A stretch of DNA of 34,820 nt from a bacterium (GTDB lineage: Bacteria; Patescibacteriota; Minisyncoccia; UBA6257; GWB1-50-10). Below, in pieces: positions 32,846 through 34,820 of the stretch. Where the stretch lies: assembly GCA_002686365.1 (NCBI GenBank), contig NZBZ01000004.1, positions 162,752 through 197,571 of the forward strand, written 5' to 3'. Position numbers and translations under genes: made by a program. The notes beneath the pieces are model-generated. The model was not told where the DNA came from, ran no database searches, and saw only the letters and a list, made by a program, of their open reading frames with translations. Every line of letters begins with the position of its first letter. Within the stretch, counting starts at the first letter, position 1.

Positions 32846-34820
32846 TAGAAAATCCAAATTTTCTAAAAAAGAAGTATGATCTCCACAATGAGCCAGAGGT
32901 GGAGTCTGCAGTAAAAAGAAAGGAAGCAAGAACAGGAGAAAAGGTATCAGGAGCCCCAGAGGCAAAGATCCAAACATATTTGGATAGATTCGGTGAGATA
33001 CTAGAAAGAGAAGATGAGGAGAAGAGAGAGCGTGGATTAGAGGCGATAAAGAAGGTATTACACAAGCAGTTTGTTATCAAGCCGGAAGAGGTGCCGGATG
33101 GATATTTTGAGAATCAAAGACGAATAGCACGGGAGCAGGGACATGGAGATGTAGAGATAAGCGATGAGATTCGTGATCAGTTGACAGAGGTTATCGTAAC
33201 GGATCAGGAAAGTTCACTCGACAAGTGGGTGGACTACTTTGCGTCTCAAGATGCTATGTATCCTGATTGGCTAAAGTATTATGCCACACGAAGTATCCTC
33301 AGCATGGGGGAGTATGACAAGGAGAAGAAGCAGTTTACAAAGCGATCAAAAGGGACTGTAAAACCATTTCCAGACTTAAACCGTGAGGCTCTCGCATACG
33401 TACTTGACGCTATTGAGAAGAAGTACGAGGGAGAGCAGACAAGCCTTGCCGCATTTGAGGCAGAAGACAAGGAGGCGTTCGACAAGTTACTTCAGGGGGA
33501 AAACTTCGGAAAGCTCTACGCTTGGGCAATTGACAAGGTTACTCCGGACTCGGTTGGTCAACTCTCTGTTACCCAAGGCGCATGGGTGATGTATGACCAG
33601 AACTCCGACCATATGCCGCTCGTAGAATCTCTTCAGGGGCATGGTACGGGTTGGTGTACTGTGGGGGAGTCAACCGCCCAAACCCAGCTTGAGACTGGAG
33701 ACTTCCATGTTTATTACTCTCTTGACGAAGACGGTAAACCTACTATTCCTCGAGTTGCTATCCGGATGGAGGAAGGGAGTATTGCCGAAGTTCGTGGCGT
33801 TGCTCCGGAACAGAACCTTGATCCGTATATCACGTCTATCGTTCAGGAGAAGCTTGATGAGTTTCCAGATGGTAAGGAGTATGAGAAAAAGGTAGAAGAT
33901 ATGAAACGACTGACAGAGTTAGAAAAAAGACAGACTGATGGAGAGGTATTTGACGTTGAAGATTTGAAGTTTCTTTATGAGACGGAAGGGCAGGTACAAG
34001 GATTTGGATATGACAAAGATCCAAGAATTAGTGAGATGCAGGGAATAAGAGACGGGAGGCAGGATTATGCCGATATTTTTCAATGTAAGAGAGAGGAGGT
34101 TGCCATAACGCAGGATGAGTTAAGTGATCATACTATTGTTTTTGGCAGAAATTTGGATCTTCGGAATTCCCAGACCCAGGAACTTCCCGCAGGTCTTACT
34201 CATATTAGTGGAGGTCTCTATCTTGAAGGTAGTCAGCTCAAAGAACTTCCCGCAGGTCTTACTCATATTGGTGGAGGTCTCTATCTTGAAGGTAGTCAGC
34301 TCAAAGAACTTCCCGCAGGTCTTACTCATATTGGTGGAGGTTTGGATCTTCAGGATTCCCAGATCCAGGAACTCCCCGCAGGTCTTACTCATATTGGTGG
34401 AAGTTTGGCTCTTCGGAATTCCCAGATCCAGGAATTTCCTGCAGGTCTTACCCATATTGGTGGAGGTCTCTATCTTGAAGGTAGTCAGCTTAAGGGGTTA
34501 CCAGAAGGATTAACGCATATTGGCGGAAGGTTGGATCTTCGGAATTCCCAGATCCAGGAACTTCCCGCAGGTCTTACTCATATTGGTGGAGGTCTCAATC
34601 TTCAAGGTAGTCAGCTCAAAGAACTCCCCGCAGGTCTTACTCATATTGGTGGAGATCTAAGTCTTGAAGGTAGTCGGCTCAAAGAGCTTCCCGCAGGTCT
34701 TACTCATATTGGTCTAGATCTAAATCTTCAAGGTAGTCAGCTCAAAGAGCTTCCCGCAGGTCTTACTCATATTGGTGGAAATTTAAGTCTTGAAGGTAGT
34801 CAGCTCAAAGAACTCCCCGC
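32842..34820 (+). CDS. Large repeat protein (3'-truncated by window edge): N-terminal region with GWCT motif + >=10 LRR-like 21-aa repeats
   Basis: Uninterrupted frame MIENPNFLKKKYDLHNEP...GHGTGWCTVGESTAQTQLETGDFHVYYSLDEDGKPTIPRVAIRMEEGSIAEVRGV...(ELPAGLTHIGGGLYLEGSQLK)n; TATACT before ATG. Confidence 0.9.
   Translation, partial: MIENPNFLKKKYDLHNEPEVESAVKRKEARTGEKVSGAPEAKIQTYLDRFGEILEREDEEKRERGLEAIKKVLHKQFVIKPEEVPDGYFENQRRIAREQGHGDVEISDEIRDQLTEVIVTDQESSLDKWVDYFASQDAMYPDWLKYYATRSILSMGEYDKEKKQFTKRSKGTVKPFPDLNREALAYVLDAIEKKYEGEQTSLAAFEAEDKEAFDKLLQGENFGKLYAWAIDKVTPDSVGQLSVTQGAWVMYDQNSDHMPLVESLQGHGTGWCTVGESTAQTQLETGDFHVYYSLDEDGKPTIPRVAIRMEEGSIAEVRGVAPEQNLDPYITSIVQEKLDEFPDGKEYEKKVEDMKRLTELEKRQTDGEVFDVEDLKFLYETEGQVQGFGYDKDPRISEMQGIRDGRQDYADIFQCKREEVAITQDELSDHTIVFGRNLDLRNSQTQELPAGLTHISGGLYLEGSQLKELPAGLTHIGGGLYLEGSQLKELPAGLTHIGGGLDLQDSQIQELPAGLTHIGGSLALRNSQIQEFPAGLTHIGGGLYLEGSQLKGLPEGLTHIGGRLDLRNSQIQELPAGLTHIGGGLNLQGSQLKELPAGLTHIGGDLSLEGSRLKELPAGLTHIGLDLNLQGSQLKELPAGLTHIGGNLSLEGSQLKELP
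34180..34820. repeat. 63-bp coding tandem repeats, 10 full units plus a partial
   Basis: gaacttcccgcaggtcttactcatattggtggaggtctctatcttgaaggtagtcagctcaaa with small variations. Confidence 0.97.

Noticed and set aside
29050-32850. Integron attC interpretation of the inter-gene repeats
   Set aside because: No R'/R'' core sites or integrase seen, and the repeats behave as coding sequence; kept only as an analogy.
34120-34455. Repeat-containing minus ORF (MSKTCGKF...)
   Set aside because: Antisense of the LRR-like repeats; the + frame is open for nearly 2 kb with a sensible protein.
34180-34820. Possible CRISPR-like regular repeat array
   Set aside because: 63-bp period is in frame and coding, with no unique spacers; it is a protein repeat.

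Overview
The window looks like a chromosomal segment of a Patescibacteria/CPR (Parcubacteria-like) genome; this lineage call is inferred from gene content and style. Housekeeping genes recognised are typA, obgE, dnaX, a DEAD-box helicase, pgeF/YfiH, a cold-shock protein, UPF0182 and tRNA-Gln(TTG). Around them are many small membrane proteins and accessory genes. Main observations: (1) A family of ~31-37 aa micro-ORFs (consensus YWxGWNTIRHxDxVRGVPFxFxI) recurs 3-4 times at 29.4-32.8 kb and separates accessory genes. Two copies overlap neighbouring genes by TAATG or ATGA, and third-position changes are synonymous. (2) An ORF open at the right end (32842->34820, missing from the ORF track) encodes a long N-terminal region with a GWCT motif followed by at least 10 nearly identical 21-aa LPAGLTHIGG repeats. 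(3) A fused OPRT-OMP decarboxylase gene carries an apparent 1-nt frameshift near 3146. (4) A PspC/GIN-domain gene is broken by a 34-bp tandem duplication at its 5' end. (5) Three copies of a 26-30 bp palindrome occur, two bracketing a membrane bPH2-like/Schlafen-AlbA_2 gene. (6) Promoters fall into two kinds: TATAAT-like boxes 6-9 nt before ATG (probable leaderless mRNAs), and TTGACA promoters with Shine-Dalgarno sequences on self-contained cassette-like genes. No CRISPR array, rRNA or transposase was found. All calls come from reading the sequence; no database search was run.
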